DNA of 34,249 nt, from positions 1 to 34,249 of the forward strand of contig CANQGD010000017.1 in assembly GCA_947601445.1 (NCBI GenBank), read 5' to 3'. Every line of letters begins with the position of its first letter. Position 1 is the first letter of the stretch. This document shows, one piece after another, positions 1 to 7,453 of this stretch. The notes below the pieces were generated by a model. The model searched no databases. It saw only the letters and a list, made by a program, of their open reading frames with translations, and was not told the origin of the DNA. The translations under genes were made by a program, and so were the position numbers. Source of the DNA: an uncultured Clostridia bacterium (GTDB lineage: Bacteria; Bacillota; Clostridia; Christensenellales; CAG-314).

Positions 1-19
1 GAACGCATAAGTTAAGCTG

Positions 20-39
20 CCGAGGGGTTCTCCCCTCGG
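20..39. other. Perfect GC-rich stem-loop at the left edge
   Basis: An 8-bp perfect stem (20-27 pairing with 32-39) encloses a four-base loop. No clear T-run follows on either strand, so it is not an obvious intrinsic terminator. It may close the 3' end of a transcript from outside the window. It lies beyond the downstream end of the leftward restriction gene, so it could also mark that transcript's end. Confidence 0.5.
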
Positions 40-80
40 TGGGCTTTATAATGAAATCTTTGGGGCGATACCTGCCTTGC

Positions 81-109
81 TTGATTTTCGTATGGGTTTA
101 TGGTATAAT
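81..109 (+). promoter_or_regulatory. Sigma-A-type promoter pointing into the 3' end of the restriction gene
   Basis: TTGATT at 81-86, a 17-base spacer and TATAAT at 104-109 form a near-consensus promoter with predicted start near 116. It reads rightward, against the leftward restriction gene ending at 185. Only a 23-codon frame (117-188, ATG about one base after the predicted start) follows before the convergent gene. An imperfect inverted repeat (124-131 with 146-153) lies just downstream. It could produce a short leaderless peptide, or antisense RNA over the restriction gene; both are inference. Confidence 0.55.
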
Positions 110-184
110 GAAGGCAATGAACAGGAATTTTAGCGGAGAAGTAAGAAAATTCCCATGTTTAAGCGTTTCGCCGTTAAATAGAAT

Positions 185-1138
185 TTAGTTCCATTTGCAA
201 TTTATTGCAATAATTGTAGTCGGCATTCCAATAATTTGAATATCAAACTTCAAACTTGGCTCGACCATCGTTGCCGCATTGTGAATCCGAAAACTGAATT
301 GCCAACCGCCATCTAAATATAGCTCAACAGTATTGGTACTATTCGGCTTATAATCAAAAGAAACAATCCGTGTGGGCAAGCAAGCCACGGGGACAACGAT
401 TTTAGGCTTAATAGACCGCGCCGAGCGATTTAACTGCCCGTGCATATTATAAGTTTGAATTTGAGTTAATCGCCTTGTATCAATACTTATTACTTTGTAA
501 AAATCAAATTCGCCTAAAAGATATTCCACCATTTTTCTCGGCACAGTAGAATCCAACGAATTACACCTATTTACTTCCGCAACGAAAGCGTTAAGAAGGG
601 GGATATAAATGCGCTTATCTTTGTCAATCAGGTCATGCCATGCGTGTCCTAAATGTTTTTCTCTTTCCAAAAGGTCAAAGATAGGTGCAATACTTTTCCA
701 ATAATCATTTGAGCAAGGAATGCCATACCACTTCGCACCGAAGTCTAACTTCTTGGCAAGGCGGCTATGCTTAACTGCAAAATGGTTGTGCTTAATACTC
801 AATCCAATCTCCCATTGAACATCTTTGCGGGAAATAACAATATCGCGCACATCACCTTCCTTTCCCTCTTTATCTGTTTGAATTTTAATCGAAAGAATAT
901 CTTCGCTACGCTCGATAATCATCGGCTCCATATCAAAGATAGTAGCCACCGCCGCCTTTGCGCTTTCAGTTAAAATGGACTGTAATTCAGGACTGACTGA
1001 CTCCCAAGCATGGAGGGCGGCAAAATAAGCACTATTTTGCTCAATGACTGCTTCCCGAAAACGATGAATTTCTTTCGATAATGTAATCAAACAAATATAT
1101 TCATAAGCACGCCCTTGATTATTACTCTGTTCGCTCAT
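185..1138 (-). CDS. haeIIIR: HaeIII-like type II restriction endonuclease (GGCC)
   Basis: A 317-residue protein I recognise as the HaeIII restriction endonuclease family. The N-terminus (SNNQGRAYEY) matches my recollection of R.HaeIII, and the next gene upstream is a close match to M.HaeIII. The expected activity is cleavage of unmethylated GGCC in double-stranded DNA. The ATG lies four bases after the methylase stop. Its purine-rich ribosome binding site (complement of TACCCCCTT around 1142-1150) overlaps the end of the methylase gene, so translation is probably coupled and the methylase is made first. No controller (C) protein gene is visible. The gene is more AT-rich than its neighbours and contains no GGCC, which suggests transfer as a cassette. 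The frame is intact, so the enzyme is probably active. Sequence specificity is inferred from family resemblance, not shown. Confidence 0.88.
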   Translation of the reverse strand: MSEQSNNQGRAYEYICLITLSKEIHRFREAVIEQNSAYFAALHAWESVSPELQSILTESAKAAVATIFDMEPMIIERSEDILSIKIQTDKEGKEGDVRDIVISRKDVQWEIGLSIKHNHFAVKHSRLAKKLDFGAKWYGIPCSNDYWKSIAPIFDLLEREKHLGHAWHDLIDKDKRIYIPLLNAFVAEVNRCNSLDSTVPRKMVEYLLGEFDFYKVISIDTRRLTQIQTYNMHGQLNRSARSIKPKIVVPVACLPTRIVSFDYKPNSTNTVELYLDGGWQFSFRIHNAATMVEPSLKFDIQIIGMPTTIIAINCKWN

Positions 1139-1141
1139 ATT

Positions 1142-2140
1142 TTACCCCCTTGCGGTCAAAACGTCTTTGATTGCGACTGCAACCTCATAAGCAAGATGAA
1201 CAGGAACGGCGTTCCCTATCATTTTATAGGCATCGTCTGTATCGTTATATACGAATTGGAACGAATCGGGAAATCCTTGTATTCGCGCAATTTCCCTAAT
1301 TGTCATCCTGCGATATAAATCTTCCTTGCCCTTAACGAACTCCCGTTTATTTTGACTAATGAAAACCATTTTCGGTGCTTGCGGGTGAATTTGACACTGA
1401 CGTCCCGATGCTTGAACTGTGAATGCTTGTTCGTCCCAAGACTTTACACGATTTCGGCTCATAAAAATGGGAGAAAATGCGCCCGTAAAATATTCATTAT
1501 TGTTGATTGCTTTGGGATTATGAGAATTGTGTGGTCCCGCAGGAACGGCAGTTTCTTGCAAATCCCATATCGTATCCCGAAGCGTCAATTTCAATTTGTC
1601 ACCTTGCGTAGACCCCCGAGGAAAAATGAAATCAATATCCAAATCTTCTCGGAAACCAATGTAAAATACGCGACGACGCTCTTGCGGAACGCCATAATTC
1701 TTTGCGTTTACCAATGAAAGAGTAACACGATAGCCACTTTCTTTGAACATTGAAAGAATTTGCTTGACGGCGTATGAATGCCTTGATGCAAGCATTCCGC
1801 TTACATTTTCAGCTAAAAAGAATTTCGGTCGAACAGTTTTCAAAATGCGAATGTATTCATAAAACAGCTTTCCGCGGGCATCCTCAATTCCGCGCAAAGC
1901 ACCTGCTTCCGACCAAGATTGACAGGGCGGACCGCCGATAATGCCGTCCACCTCTTTGGGAAAAATACTTTCATCGAGATTACGAATGTCGCCTTTTACT
2001 AAATTCGTCTTGGGGTGATTAAGGATATAAGTCTGCCATATTGTAGGGTCATATTCGTTTGCAATCGGGATTTCAAAACCCGCCCGCTCAAATCCTAAAT
2101 CAAGACCACCACAGCCACTAAATAGACTAATAACTTTCAT
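1142..2140 (-). CDS. haeIIIM: HaeIII-like DNA cytosine-5 methyltransferase (GGCC)
   Basis: A 332-residue C5-cytosine methyltransferase that should methylate cytosine in GGCC and protect the host from the adjacent nuclease. Motif I ([11 protein letters not shown], about residues 7-17) binds S-adenosylmethionine. Motif IV (GGPPCQSWS) carries the catalytic Cys73. Motif VI is FFLAENV, motif VIII is [12 protein letters not shown] and motif X is GNAVPVHLA. The target-recognition stretch ([11 protein letters not shown] and HPQAP, about residues 240-256) is essentially that of M.HaeIII as I remember it, which is the basis for the GGCC assignment. It is first in a two-gene minus-strand operon. The promoter lies at 2172-2200 and a weak AAGGG-type binding site precedes the ATG. 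The frame is complete, with no missing motif. Confidence 0.93.
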   Translation of the reverse strand: MKVISLFSGCGGLDLGFERAGFEIPIANEYDPTIWQTYILNHPKTNLVKGDIRNLDESIFPKEVDGIIGGPPCQSWSEAGALRGIEDARGKLFYEYIRILKTVRPKFFLAENVSGMLASRHSYAVKQILSMFKESGYRVTLSLVNAKNYGVPQERRRVFYIGFREDLDIDFIFPRGSTQGDKLKLTLRDTIWDLQETAVPAGPHNSHNPKAINNNEYFTGAFSPIFMSRNRVKSWDEQAFTVQASGRQCQIHPQAPKMVFISQNKREFVKGKEDLYRRMTIREIARIQGFPDSFQFVYNDTDDAYKMIGNAVPVHLAYEVAVAIKDVLTARG

Positions 2141-2171
2141 AAGTAACGCCCTTTTATTTCTCTTATACTTA

Positions 2172-2200
2172 ATTATAGCATATTACAAGAAAATAATCAA
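2172..2200 (-). promoter_or_regulatory. Promoter of the restriction-modification operon
   Basis: Read on the minus strand: TTGATT (2195-2200), a 17-base spacer, TATAAT (2172-2177). The predicted start near 2165 leaves about a 25-base leader before the methylase ATG at 2140. I see no C-box-like dyad around it, so control by a C protein is unlikely. Confidence 0.7.
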
Positions 2201-2290
2201 GCGGAAAAGTATATTGAACTGGCATTCGATTTTTGGCATAACTACTATTTGAATGGTCAAATCGTTTATACTTCAAGCAAAACAATATAG
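2186..2290 (+). pseudogene. Possible C-terminal remnant of a displaced gene
   Basis: A 34-codon stretch, open to a TAG at 2288-2290, has protein-like composition (KYIELAFDFWHNYYLNGQ followed by a polar tail). It has no start codon or ribosome binding site of its own. It overlaps the restriction-modification promoter on the other strand. I do not recognise the family. It could be the tail of a gene truncated when the restriction cassette arrived, or a chance open frame. Confidence 0.25.
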
Positions 2291-2297
2291 TAAAACC

Positions 2298-2324
2298 GCC
2301 GACGGAGCGTAATGCTCTGTCGGC
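2298..2324. terminator. Stem-loop in the methylase-cyclophilin gap
   Basis: An 11-bp stem (2298-2308 with 2314-2324, one G-T pair) has a five-base loop. A short T-rich stretch follows on either side, neither of them a clean U-tract. It could end transcription of the presumed lost gene whose remnant stops at 2290. The whole gap (2141-2502) holds this hairpin, the remnant and two promoters, and nothing else I can support. Confidence 0.45.
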
Positions 2325-2442
2325 AATTGCCATTTTTAGGTTTATGACTTTCGGCGCAACATTTCAAATTGTTTTTTACGATTAACCTTAAAATTTATTT
2401 TCGCCGCGTTTGCGATTGCGTGCTGAGATTACAAACAGGTTG

Positions 2443-2471
2443 TTGCCAAATTGCGACGAATATAGTACAAT
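2443..2471 (+). promoter_or_regulatory. Promoter of the cyclophilin gene
   Basis: TTGCCA (2443-2448), a 17-base spacer and TACAAT (2466-2471). The predicted start near 2478 gives a leader of about 25 bases containing the AAGGAG ribosome binding site. Confidence 0.65.
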
Positions 2472-2502
2472 ATTTTCAAACACGATTCAAGGAGCGCACA
2501 TT

Positions 2503-3024
2503 ATGCAAAATCCAACGGCAAAACTCACTATGGCAAACGGAAAAATCATCACGATTGAGCTGCTTCCGCAATACGCGCCCAACACGGTAAACAATTTTAT
2601 CGCTTTGGCAAACGCAGGCTTTTACGACGGGTTGATTTTTCACCGCGTGATACGCGGGTTTATGATACAGGGCGGTTGCCCGCAGGGCTTGGGTACGGGC
2701 GGTCCCGGATACTGCATCGAGGGAGAATTTGCCGACAACGGTTACGGCGACAACACTCTCGCTCACGAGCGCGGAGTGGTATCTATGGCGCGCGCGATGA
2801 ATCCGAACAGCGCCGGCAGTCAGTTTTTTATTATGCACAGATCCGCGCCGCATTTGGACGGACAGTATGCCGCTTTCGGCAAAGTTATTGACGGAATGGA
2901 CGTCGTGGACGAAATCGCCGAAGAATACACCGATTTTTCCGACCGACCCTACAACGAGCAAAAAATTTCCTCCATACGCGTGGATACTTACGGAGTCAAC
3001 TATCCCGAGCCGAAAAAAATTTGA
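2503..3024 (+). CDS. Cyclophilin-type peptidyl-prolyl cis-trans isomerase
   Basis: A 173-residue single-domain cytoplasmic cyclophilin that would isomerise Xaa-Pro bonds and act as a folding helper. The hallmark FHRVIRGFMIQGG segment (about residues 46-58) carries the catalytic Arg. GSQFFI and the AFGKVIDGMDVVD stretch complete the fold. There is no signal peptide, so it is intracellular. The ATG at 2503 is chosen over an upstream in-frame start at 2410 because AAGGAG sits nine bases before it, a promoter ends at 2471, and the conserved domain begins right after. It appears monocistronic; the next gene has its own promoter. Confidence 0.93.
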   Translation: MQNPTAKLTMANGKIITIELLPQYAPNTVNNFIALANAGFYDGLIFHRVIRGFMIQGGCPQGLGTGGPGYCIEGEFADNGYGDNTLAHERGVVSMARAMNPNSAGSQFFIMHRSAPHLDGQYAAFGKVIDGMDVVDEIAEEYTDFSDRPYNEQKISSIRVDTYGVNYPEPKKI

Positions 3025-3154
3025 TATTGTCCCTCGGAATTTTTGAAAAAAACGCTTAGCGGCGTAATTTTTGTCTTTGTTTGAGGCAGTCTTTTTATCT
3101 GAAAAGAAACTTGATTTTTTTTGGCAAATCACGGCATAATTTTTTGTTTTGCTA

Positions 3155-3183
3155 TTGAATTTTCCGTTTGATTATTGTATAAT
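3155..3183 (+). promoter_or_regulatory. Promoter of the nucleoside kinase gene
   Basis: TTGAAT (3155-3160), a 17-base spacer and a perfect TATAAT (3178-3183). The predicted start near 3190 gives a leader of about 90 bases with GC-rich inverted elements between 3198 and 3242. Confidence 0.7.
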
Positions 3184-3280
3184 ATACTTCCTATATGGGC
3201 GCGCTCTCGTGCGAATTTGACTTTGAACGCAAGGGCGCGACTCCGGTATCATTTTGTATCGAAAAACAAGGAGTCAGTTT

Positions 3281-4927
3281 ATGTTCAAAGTAAAAATGAA
3301 TGGCAAGGAGACGATTCTTACCGAAAAAAAGCCGATACTCGATCTTTTGGATGATTGCGACAAACGATATGTCGTTGCAAAAGTCAACAACCGCCTGAGA
3401 GAATTGACTTATGAGCTTAGTTTCGATTCGGAAGTGGTGCCGTTGGATTTGACCTCATCGGACGGAGTAAAGGTGTACGAAACCTCTTTCCGTTATTTGT
3501 TGGCAATGGCATTTCACAATTTATATCCCGATTATCAGATAAAAATAAGTTACGCCGTATCCCGCGCATTGCTTATAACGCTTGTCCAACCCAAAATGAC
3601 TATGGATCGCCGTATGATAAACGACGTAATCGCCGAGTTGGATCGGTTGGTTGCCGCGGATATTCCCTTTGAACGCACAGTTATGAGCAAAGAAGACGCT
3701 TATGACTACTTTGTGGCGCAGGGTCAGCAGGACAAGGCGGACGCGTTGCAGTACCGTCCGGAAAAAACCTGTCATTTTTACCGTTGCGGCGACTATCTCA
3801 ATTATATGTACGGCTATATGGTGCCGTCCACAGGTTACATAAAGACCTACAAACTGTTTGCTTATGACGGGCATATGATTGCGCAATATCCGCGTTATGA
3901 GGCGGGCGGCATTATTCCCGAGTTCAAAGACGAACCCACTTTCAGCAAGGTGCTCAAACGCGCTCATCGTTGGGCAACCATTTGCAATGCGGAAATCATT
4001 TCCAAAATGAACGACCACGTAAACGAATCCACCTATGTGGATTTCATAAATATGAACGAAACGTTGCACAACGATATGCTTCACGAATTGGGCGACCGTA
4101 TCGCCGAAGATATTGAAAATATCCGTCTCATTTGTATTGCGGGACCGTCCAGTAGCGGCAAAACCACATTCAGCAACAGACTGCGTATAGAGTTGATGTC
4201 GCGCGGCATCACTCCGTTGCGCATATCTTTGGATATGTACTACAAAGACCGTTCGCAAATTCCGTTAGACGAATACGGACAAAAGGATTTTGAACATATC
4301 GACGCATTGGATGTGGAATTGTTCAACCAAAATATGCTTGCGCTTATCAACGGCGAGGAAACGGAACTGCCAAACTATCAATTTGAACAAGGACGCGCCG
4401 AAAAGGGCATTATTACAAAGATCGGTCCCGATACGCCCATTATCATCGAGGGAATACACGCCTTGAACGACAAATTGAGCTATCTGATACCCAAGCACCA
4501 AAAGTTCAAAATCTACATCGCGCCGCAATTTCAGATCAACATCGATTATCACAATCCCATCAGCTACACGGATATTCGCCTGTTGCGCCGCATAGTGCGT
4601 GACAAAAAATATCGCGGTGCAAGCGCCGAGCGTACCCTCGATATGTGGCCGTCCGTTCGCCGCGGCGAATTTAAGTGGATTTATCCCTATCAGGAAGGGT
4701 GCAACTATGTGTACAACTCCGCGCTTACTTATGAGCTTTGCGTTCTAAAAAAATATGCGTTGCCCGCTTTGCAAGAGGTAAAACAGGACAGCCCGCATTA
4801 TATCACCGCAAACAGACTTATCAAGTTTTTAAAATATTTCAACGAAATGGACGACAAGTGGGTCCCCTGCAATTCGCTGCTCAGAGAATTTATCGGAGGC
4901 AGCTGTTTTGCCGAAGTAGATGAATAA
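3281..4927 (+). CDS. TGS-domain nucleoside (uridine-kinase-like) kinase
   Basis: A 548-residue protein of the family that joins a TGS domain and a threonyl-tRNA-synthetase-like second domain to a C-terminal uridine kinase/phosphoribulokinase domain. The N-terminal 60 residues have TGS character. The P-loop GPSSSGKTTFSNR lies near residues 287-299, followed by the kinase segment SLDMYYKDRSQIP and later DIRLLRRIVRDKKYRG. The likely reaction is ATP-dependent phosphorylation of a nucleoside such as uridine; the substrate cannot be fixed from sequence. The start at 3281 has AAGGAG eight bases upstream and is preferred to an in-frame ATG at 3254. A strong terminator follows at 4986, so it is a single-gene transcript. 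Confidence 0.88.
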   Translation: MFKVKMNGKETILTEKKPILDLLDDCDKRYVVAKVNNRLRELTYELSFDSEVVPLDLTSSDGVKVYETSFRYLLAMAFHNLYPDYQIKISYAVSRALLITLVQPKMTMDRRMINDVIAELDRLVAADIPFERTVMSKEDAYDYFVAQGQQDKADALQYRPEKTCHFYRCGDYLNYMYGYMVPSTGYIKTYKLFAYDGHMIAQYPRYEAGGIIPEFKDEPTFSKVLKRAHRWATICNAEIISKMNDHVNESTYVDFINMNETLHNDMLHELGDRIAEDIENIRLICIAGPSSSGKTTFSNRLRIELMSRGITPLRISLDMYYKDRSQIPLDEYGQKDFEHIDALDVELFNQNMLALINGEETELPNYQFEQGRAEKGIITKIGPDTPIIIEGIHALNDKLSYLIPKHQKFKIYIAPQFQINIDYHNPISYTDIRLLRRIVRDKKYRGASAERTLDMWPSVRRGEFKWIYPYQEGCNYVYNSALTYELCVLKKYALPALQEVKQDSPHYITANRLIKFLKYFNEMDDKWVPCNSLLREFIGGSCFAEVDE

Positions 4928-4985
4928 AGCGATTTAGCTCCCTTAAAATCGGATCGCGGCATCGATCCAAATCGTTTATTTCATA

Positions 4986-5018
4986 AAAAGCCGATTTTCC
5001 AAGCGAAAATCGGCTTTT
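4986..5018. terminator. Strong bidirectional intrinsic terminator
   Basis: A perfect 14-bp stem (4986-4999 with 5005-5018) is flanked by A-run and T-run and has a five-base loop. It ends the nucleoside kinase transcript ahead of spoIIID. Confidence 0.85.
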
Positions 5019-5037
5019 GCATATTTTTTGTAATATT

Positions 5038-5066
5038 TTGTCGAGAAAACGAATTTAATATACAAA
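5038..5066 (+). promoter_or_regulatory. Possible promoter of spoIIID
   Basis: TTGTCG (5038-5043), a 17-base spacer and TACAAA (5061-5066) form a weak sigma-A-like promoter. In Bacillus spoIIID is transcribed by sigma-E. The ATACAAA run here is loosely sigma-E-like, but I do not find a well-spaced -35 partner, so the sigma factor is undecided. Confidence 0.35.
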
Positions 5067-5084
5067 ACAGCGTCGGAGCATACA

Positions 5085-5330
5085 ATGAAAGACTATATCC
5101 AAGAGCGGGTGGTGCAAATGGCGGATTACATCATTGCGCACAAGTGTACGATACGAGCCGTTGCCGATGTCTTTTGCGTAAGCAAATCCACGGCGCACAA
5201 GGATTTGTCCGAACGGCTTCCGCAAATAGATCATGACAGATATGTTCTCATTGCCGCAATTCTTGCCGACAATTGGCAGGAACGCTACATACGAGGCGGC
5301 GCCGCCACAAAAAACAAATATATGGGGTAG
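5085..5330 (+). CDS. spoIIID: Stage III sporulation transcriptional regulator SpoIIID
   Basis: An 81-residue DNA-binding protein that closely matches SpoIIID. It starts MKDYIQERV, and the helix-turn-helix VCVSK-type segment FCVSKSTAHKDLSERLP (about residues 30-46) is nearly the Bacillus sequence. The RGGAATKNKY motif near the C-terminus is also typical. In spore formers it acts in the mother cell, switching the sigma-E regulon and promoting sigma-K expression. It is about 12 residues shorter than the Bacillus protein as I remember it, lacking the C-terminal tail. GGAG lies nine bases before the ATG. Its stop codon sits in the loop of the terminator hairpin. Its presence implies a spore-forming lineage. 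Confidence 0.95.
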   Translation: MKDYIQERVVQMADYIIAHKCTIRAVADVFCVSKSTAHKDLSERLPQIDHDRYVLIAAILADNWQERYIRGGAATKNKYMG

Positions 5331-5345
5331 TTTGCCCCATATATT
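5317..5345. terminator. Terminator shared by spoIIID and the leftward DUF697 operon
   Basis: An 11-bp perfect stem (5317-5327 with 5335-5345) has a seven-base loop. In the leftward direction it is followed by a T-rich run, so it best serves the leftward operon. In the rightward direction the tail is AT-rich only. The spoIIID stop codon (5328-5330) is in the loop and the leftward gene's stop begins at 5346, so the two genes are packed around it. Confidence 0.75.
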
Positions 5346-6422
5346 CTATATCGCCGCTCCGACGTTGCGTTTTTTTGTTTTCAATTCTTTTTCCAGCTTA
5401 TCGCATGCTTCTACAAGTTCTTCCTGAGTCTCGTCCAGATTTACTTCGTCCAATATGTTTTGCAAACGGTATTCGTGTGTGAGGTATCTTATCGTTTGAT
5501 AGCCGATGACCGTCGTCAATGTGCCGTTTGCAAGCCCTTGCACGCTGCTGTCCACAATGGCGGCAATGGCGTTGCCGAGAATGGGAATACCTTTTACCGC
5601 CGAACCCATGGTTTGTACAACGCTGTGTCCTATGTTAAGACCGCCGAGTCCGTAGGCAATCAATGCGTTCTGCAGTACCCTTGCCACTATTTTTGCAAGC
5701 CGTGCGTCCGACGGGCGAAATCCGTAAAGAAACACAAGGTCCTTTATCAGCTGCAAATTGAGGAAAATCACCAACGCGGTATCTACTTTTGCCGCTTGCG
5801 AAATTGCCGAATATGCGGCGCATTTGATACTGCTCCTGAATATCATATCTTTGGCGTTTTTCTTTACGCAGCCTTGATACAGCTCCGTTAAGGCGGATTT
5901 GAGCTTTTCTTCATCGCCGACCTTCAAGGCGATTGCTATTCTTCCCACAACTTCGCTGTCGTACCAACCGACGCCTTCCACCTTGCTCGTCAAATCGATT
6001 ATTTTCTCCGCGACGTCGTGGCGCAGTTTTTTGTTGTGGCGTTTGGCTTCTCGTGCCGTCGCCGCGTTGACGTTGGTGACAAAGGCGCCTGTTTTTACAA
6101 TTTTGCACAGCGGCACCACAAATATGCACACAAACAGTATCAAACATGCCGCGCCCGTTGCGTAACCTGCGTATTCGTTTATTTCGTATATGCGCATTGT
6201 AAGGAAAAACAGGCATACAAACAATATAACGCCTACCAAACTTGCGCACATCCACAAGATGAGCCGCGCTCCGCGCACGTTTTGGCGGCGCGTATATTTT
6301 TGTTCGTAGTCGTATATGGTCATTTTGCCCTGTGTCGGCTTGGTTTGAGGCTCCCCGTTCTTTTCCCGAGCAACGGGCAGCTGCGTTTGCGCGCCGTTGT
6401 CGATTTTGTCTTTTTTATTCAT
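5346..6422 (-). CDS. DUF697-type membrane protein
   Basis: A 358-residue protein with a polar N-terminus, two predicted membrane segments (about residues 54-76 and 86-106), then a long cytoplasmic part. Its C-terminal third has the glycine-rich helical pattern of DUF697/YcjF-like proteins (GLGGLNIGHSVVQTMGSAV, then GIPILGNAIAAIVDSSV, about residues 250-300). The family function is unknown; it is often linked to small GTPases or membrane stress. The start at 6422 is chosen because AAAGGAG lies seven bases before it; an in-frame start 26 codons upstream would overlap the preceding gene. It follows the TtcA-like gene by 19 bases, so the two form an operon. Confidence 0.65.
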   Translation of the reverse strand: MNKKDKIDNGAQTQLPVAREKNGEPQTKPTQGKMTIYDYEQKYTRRQNVRGARLILWMCASLVGVILFVCLFFLTMRIYEINEYAGYATGAACLILFVCIFVVPLCKIVKTGAFVTNVNAATAREAKRHNKKLRHDVAEKIIDLTSKVEGVGWYDSEVVGRIAIALKVGDEEKLKSALTELYQGCVKKNAKDMIFRSSIKCAAYSAISQAAKVDTALVIFLNLQLIKDLVFLYGFRPSDARLAKIVARVLQNALIAYGLGGLNIGHSVVQTMGSAVKGIPILGNAIAAIVDSSVQGLANGTLTTVIGYQTIRYLTHEYRLQNILDEVNLDETQEELVEACDKLEKELKTKKRNVGAAI

Positions 6423-6441
6423 AAAAAGCTCCTTTGGCGTG

Positions 6442-7164
6442 TCAGTTTTTGGGTTTTGTCCACAAATTGTATCTTTCCGGGTGCATAATGGCGTTTGCAA
6501 ATTTTTCTTCCAATCCGGGATTGTCTTTTGACAGTTCTTTCAACAGCAGTTTCATATGTTCGCGTTCCGTATGATGATTTGCGGGACACGGATTTTTTAC
6601 AACGGGCAAATTTTTGGCATAACCGATAAGATCGCGTTCGGGTATGTAAATCATCGGACGAATGAGCGTGACTTGGCTTCTCGACATATAACTGACAGGT
6701 TGAAACGTATTCAGCCGTCCTTCGTAGAACAAACTCAACAAAAAAGTTTCCACAACGTCGTCGCGGTGGTGTCCGAGAGCAAGTTTGTTGAAGCCGCGGC
6801 TTACTATTTCGCTGTTGAGGGCGCCTCGGCGCATTTTCGCGCAAAGACTGCACGGATTTTTTTCCTTTCTGACGTCGAATATTATTTGGGCGATGTCGGT
6901 TTTGACTTGACTGTATTCCACGCCCAATTGTCGGCAGTACTGTGCGACGGGATCGAATACCCCTTCGGCAAAGCCCATATCTATAGTTACGGCGAGCAGA
7001 CGAAAGGGAATATCGAAGTATTTTTGAAACGCCGCAAGCAGAGTGAGCAACGCGAGGCTGTCTTTACCGCCGCTGACGCCTACGGCAATCCTGTCGTCAG
7101 GTTCGATCATATTGTAATCGTTTATTGCCCGTCTCAGGGGCGAAAGCAATTTGTTCGTTTCCAT
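6442..7164 (-). CDS. TtcA-like PP-loop tRNA thiolation enzyme
   Basis: A 240-residue ATP-pyrophosphatase of the TtcA/TtuA family. The PP-loop SGGKDSLALL is near residues 30-39, the CSLC pair near residues 105-108 and a third cysteine in NPCPA near residue 195. These cysteines bind an iron-sulfur cluster in the family, and GHHRDDVVETFLL is the conserved adenylation-domain segment. The expected role is sulfur insertion into tRNA (2-thiocytidine at position 32 for TtcA); the exact nucleotide is not certain for this short clostridial subgroup. No Shine-Dalgarno sequence precedes the ATG, and the promoter's -10 box ends only six bases before it, so translation is probably leaderless. The usual family start (KLLSPLRRAINDYNMI) supports this N-terminus. 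Confidence 0.85.
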   Translation of the reverse strand: METNKLLSPLRRAINDYNMIEPDDRIAVGVSGGKDSLALLTLLAAFQKYFDIPFRLLAVTIDMGFAEGVFDPVAQYCRQLGVEYSQVKTDIAQIIFDVRKEKNPCSLCAKMRRGALNSEIVSRGFNKLALGHHRDDVVETFLLSLFYEGRLNTFQPVSYMSRSQVTLIRPMIYIPERDLIGYAKNLPVVKNPCPANHHTEREHMKLLLKELSKDNPGLEEKFANAIMHPERYNLWTKPKN

Positions 7165-7170
7165 ATTCTA

Positions 7171-7199
7171 ATTGTACATTGCGCAGATTTTTTTTGCAA
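7171..7199 (-). promoter_or_regulatory. Promoter of the ttcA-like operon, leaderless geometry
   Basis: On the minus strand: TTGCAA (7194-7199), a 17-base spacer, TACAAT (7171-7176). Six bases separate the -10 box from the ATG at 7164, so the predicted transcript starts at or next to the A of the start codon. Confidence 0.6.
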
Positions 7200-7226
7200 G
7201 TTTTTTTAAAATTGTTAATCAGCTTA

Positions 7227-7255
7227 TTTACAAAAAAGTGGAAAAATGCTATTAT
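7227..7255 (+). promoter_or_regulatory. Promoter of the rubredoxin-rubrerythrin pair
   Basis: TTTACA (7227-7232), a 17-base spacer and TATTAT (7250-7255), followed by a leader of about 28 bases with a clear AAAGGAG site. It is back-to-back with the ttcA-like promoter. I see no obvious operator dyad. Confidence 0.6.
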
Positions 7256-7289
7256 TTAGATACCATAATTTCAGTAAAGGAGAGAGACT

Positions 7290-7400
7290 ATGAAATGGAT
7301 TTGCAATGTTTGCGGTTACGTTCATGAGGGAGAACAACCCCCGGAAATTTGTCCTCTTTGCGGAGTCGGTTCCGAAGAGTTTACCGCGGAAGAAGAATAA
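7290..7400 (+). CDS. Miniature rubredoxin-like protein (36 residues)
   Basis: A 36-residue protein with the four iron-binding cysteines of a rubredoxin knuckle pair: C5, C8, C21, C24 (CNVCGY and CPLCGV). AAAGGAG precedes the ATG by seven bases. It is almost the same length and cysteine spacing as the first 35 residues of the next gene's rubredoxin domain, ending in an acidic tail instead of a ferritin-like domain. A normal rubredoxin has about 53 residues, so this is a truncated form. It would bind one iron or zinc. Given the neighbour, a role as electron carrier to the rubrerythrin is plausible but inferred. It is separated from that gene by 53 bases. Confidence 0.8.
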   Translation: MKWICNVCGYVHEGEQPPEICPLCGVGSEEFTAEEE

Positions 7401-7453
7401 AACGCTTTTGCGCCGATTTTTTGGCGCTTGAAATTTATCAAGGAGAAACAATT

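Noticed and set aside
2476-3132. 218-codon open frame on the minus strand opposite the cyclophilin gene
   Set aside because: It lies fully across a well-conserved cyclophilin, has low-complexity shadow composition and no ribosome binding site.
5031-5067. Sigma-E promoter for spoIIID
   Set aside because: An ATACAAA -10-like element is present but the ATATT -35-like element is at the wrong spacing; only a weak sigma-A-like promoter is reported.
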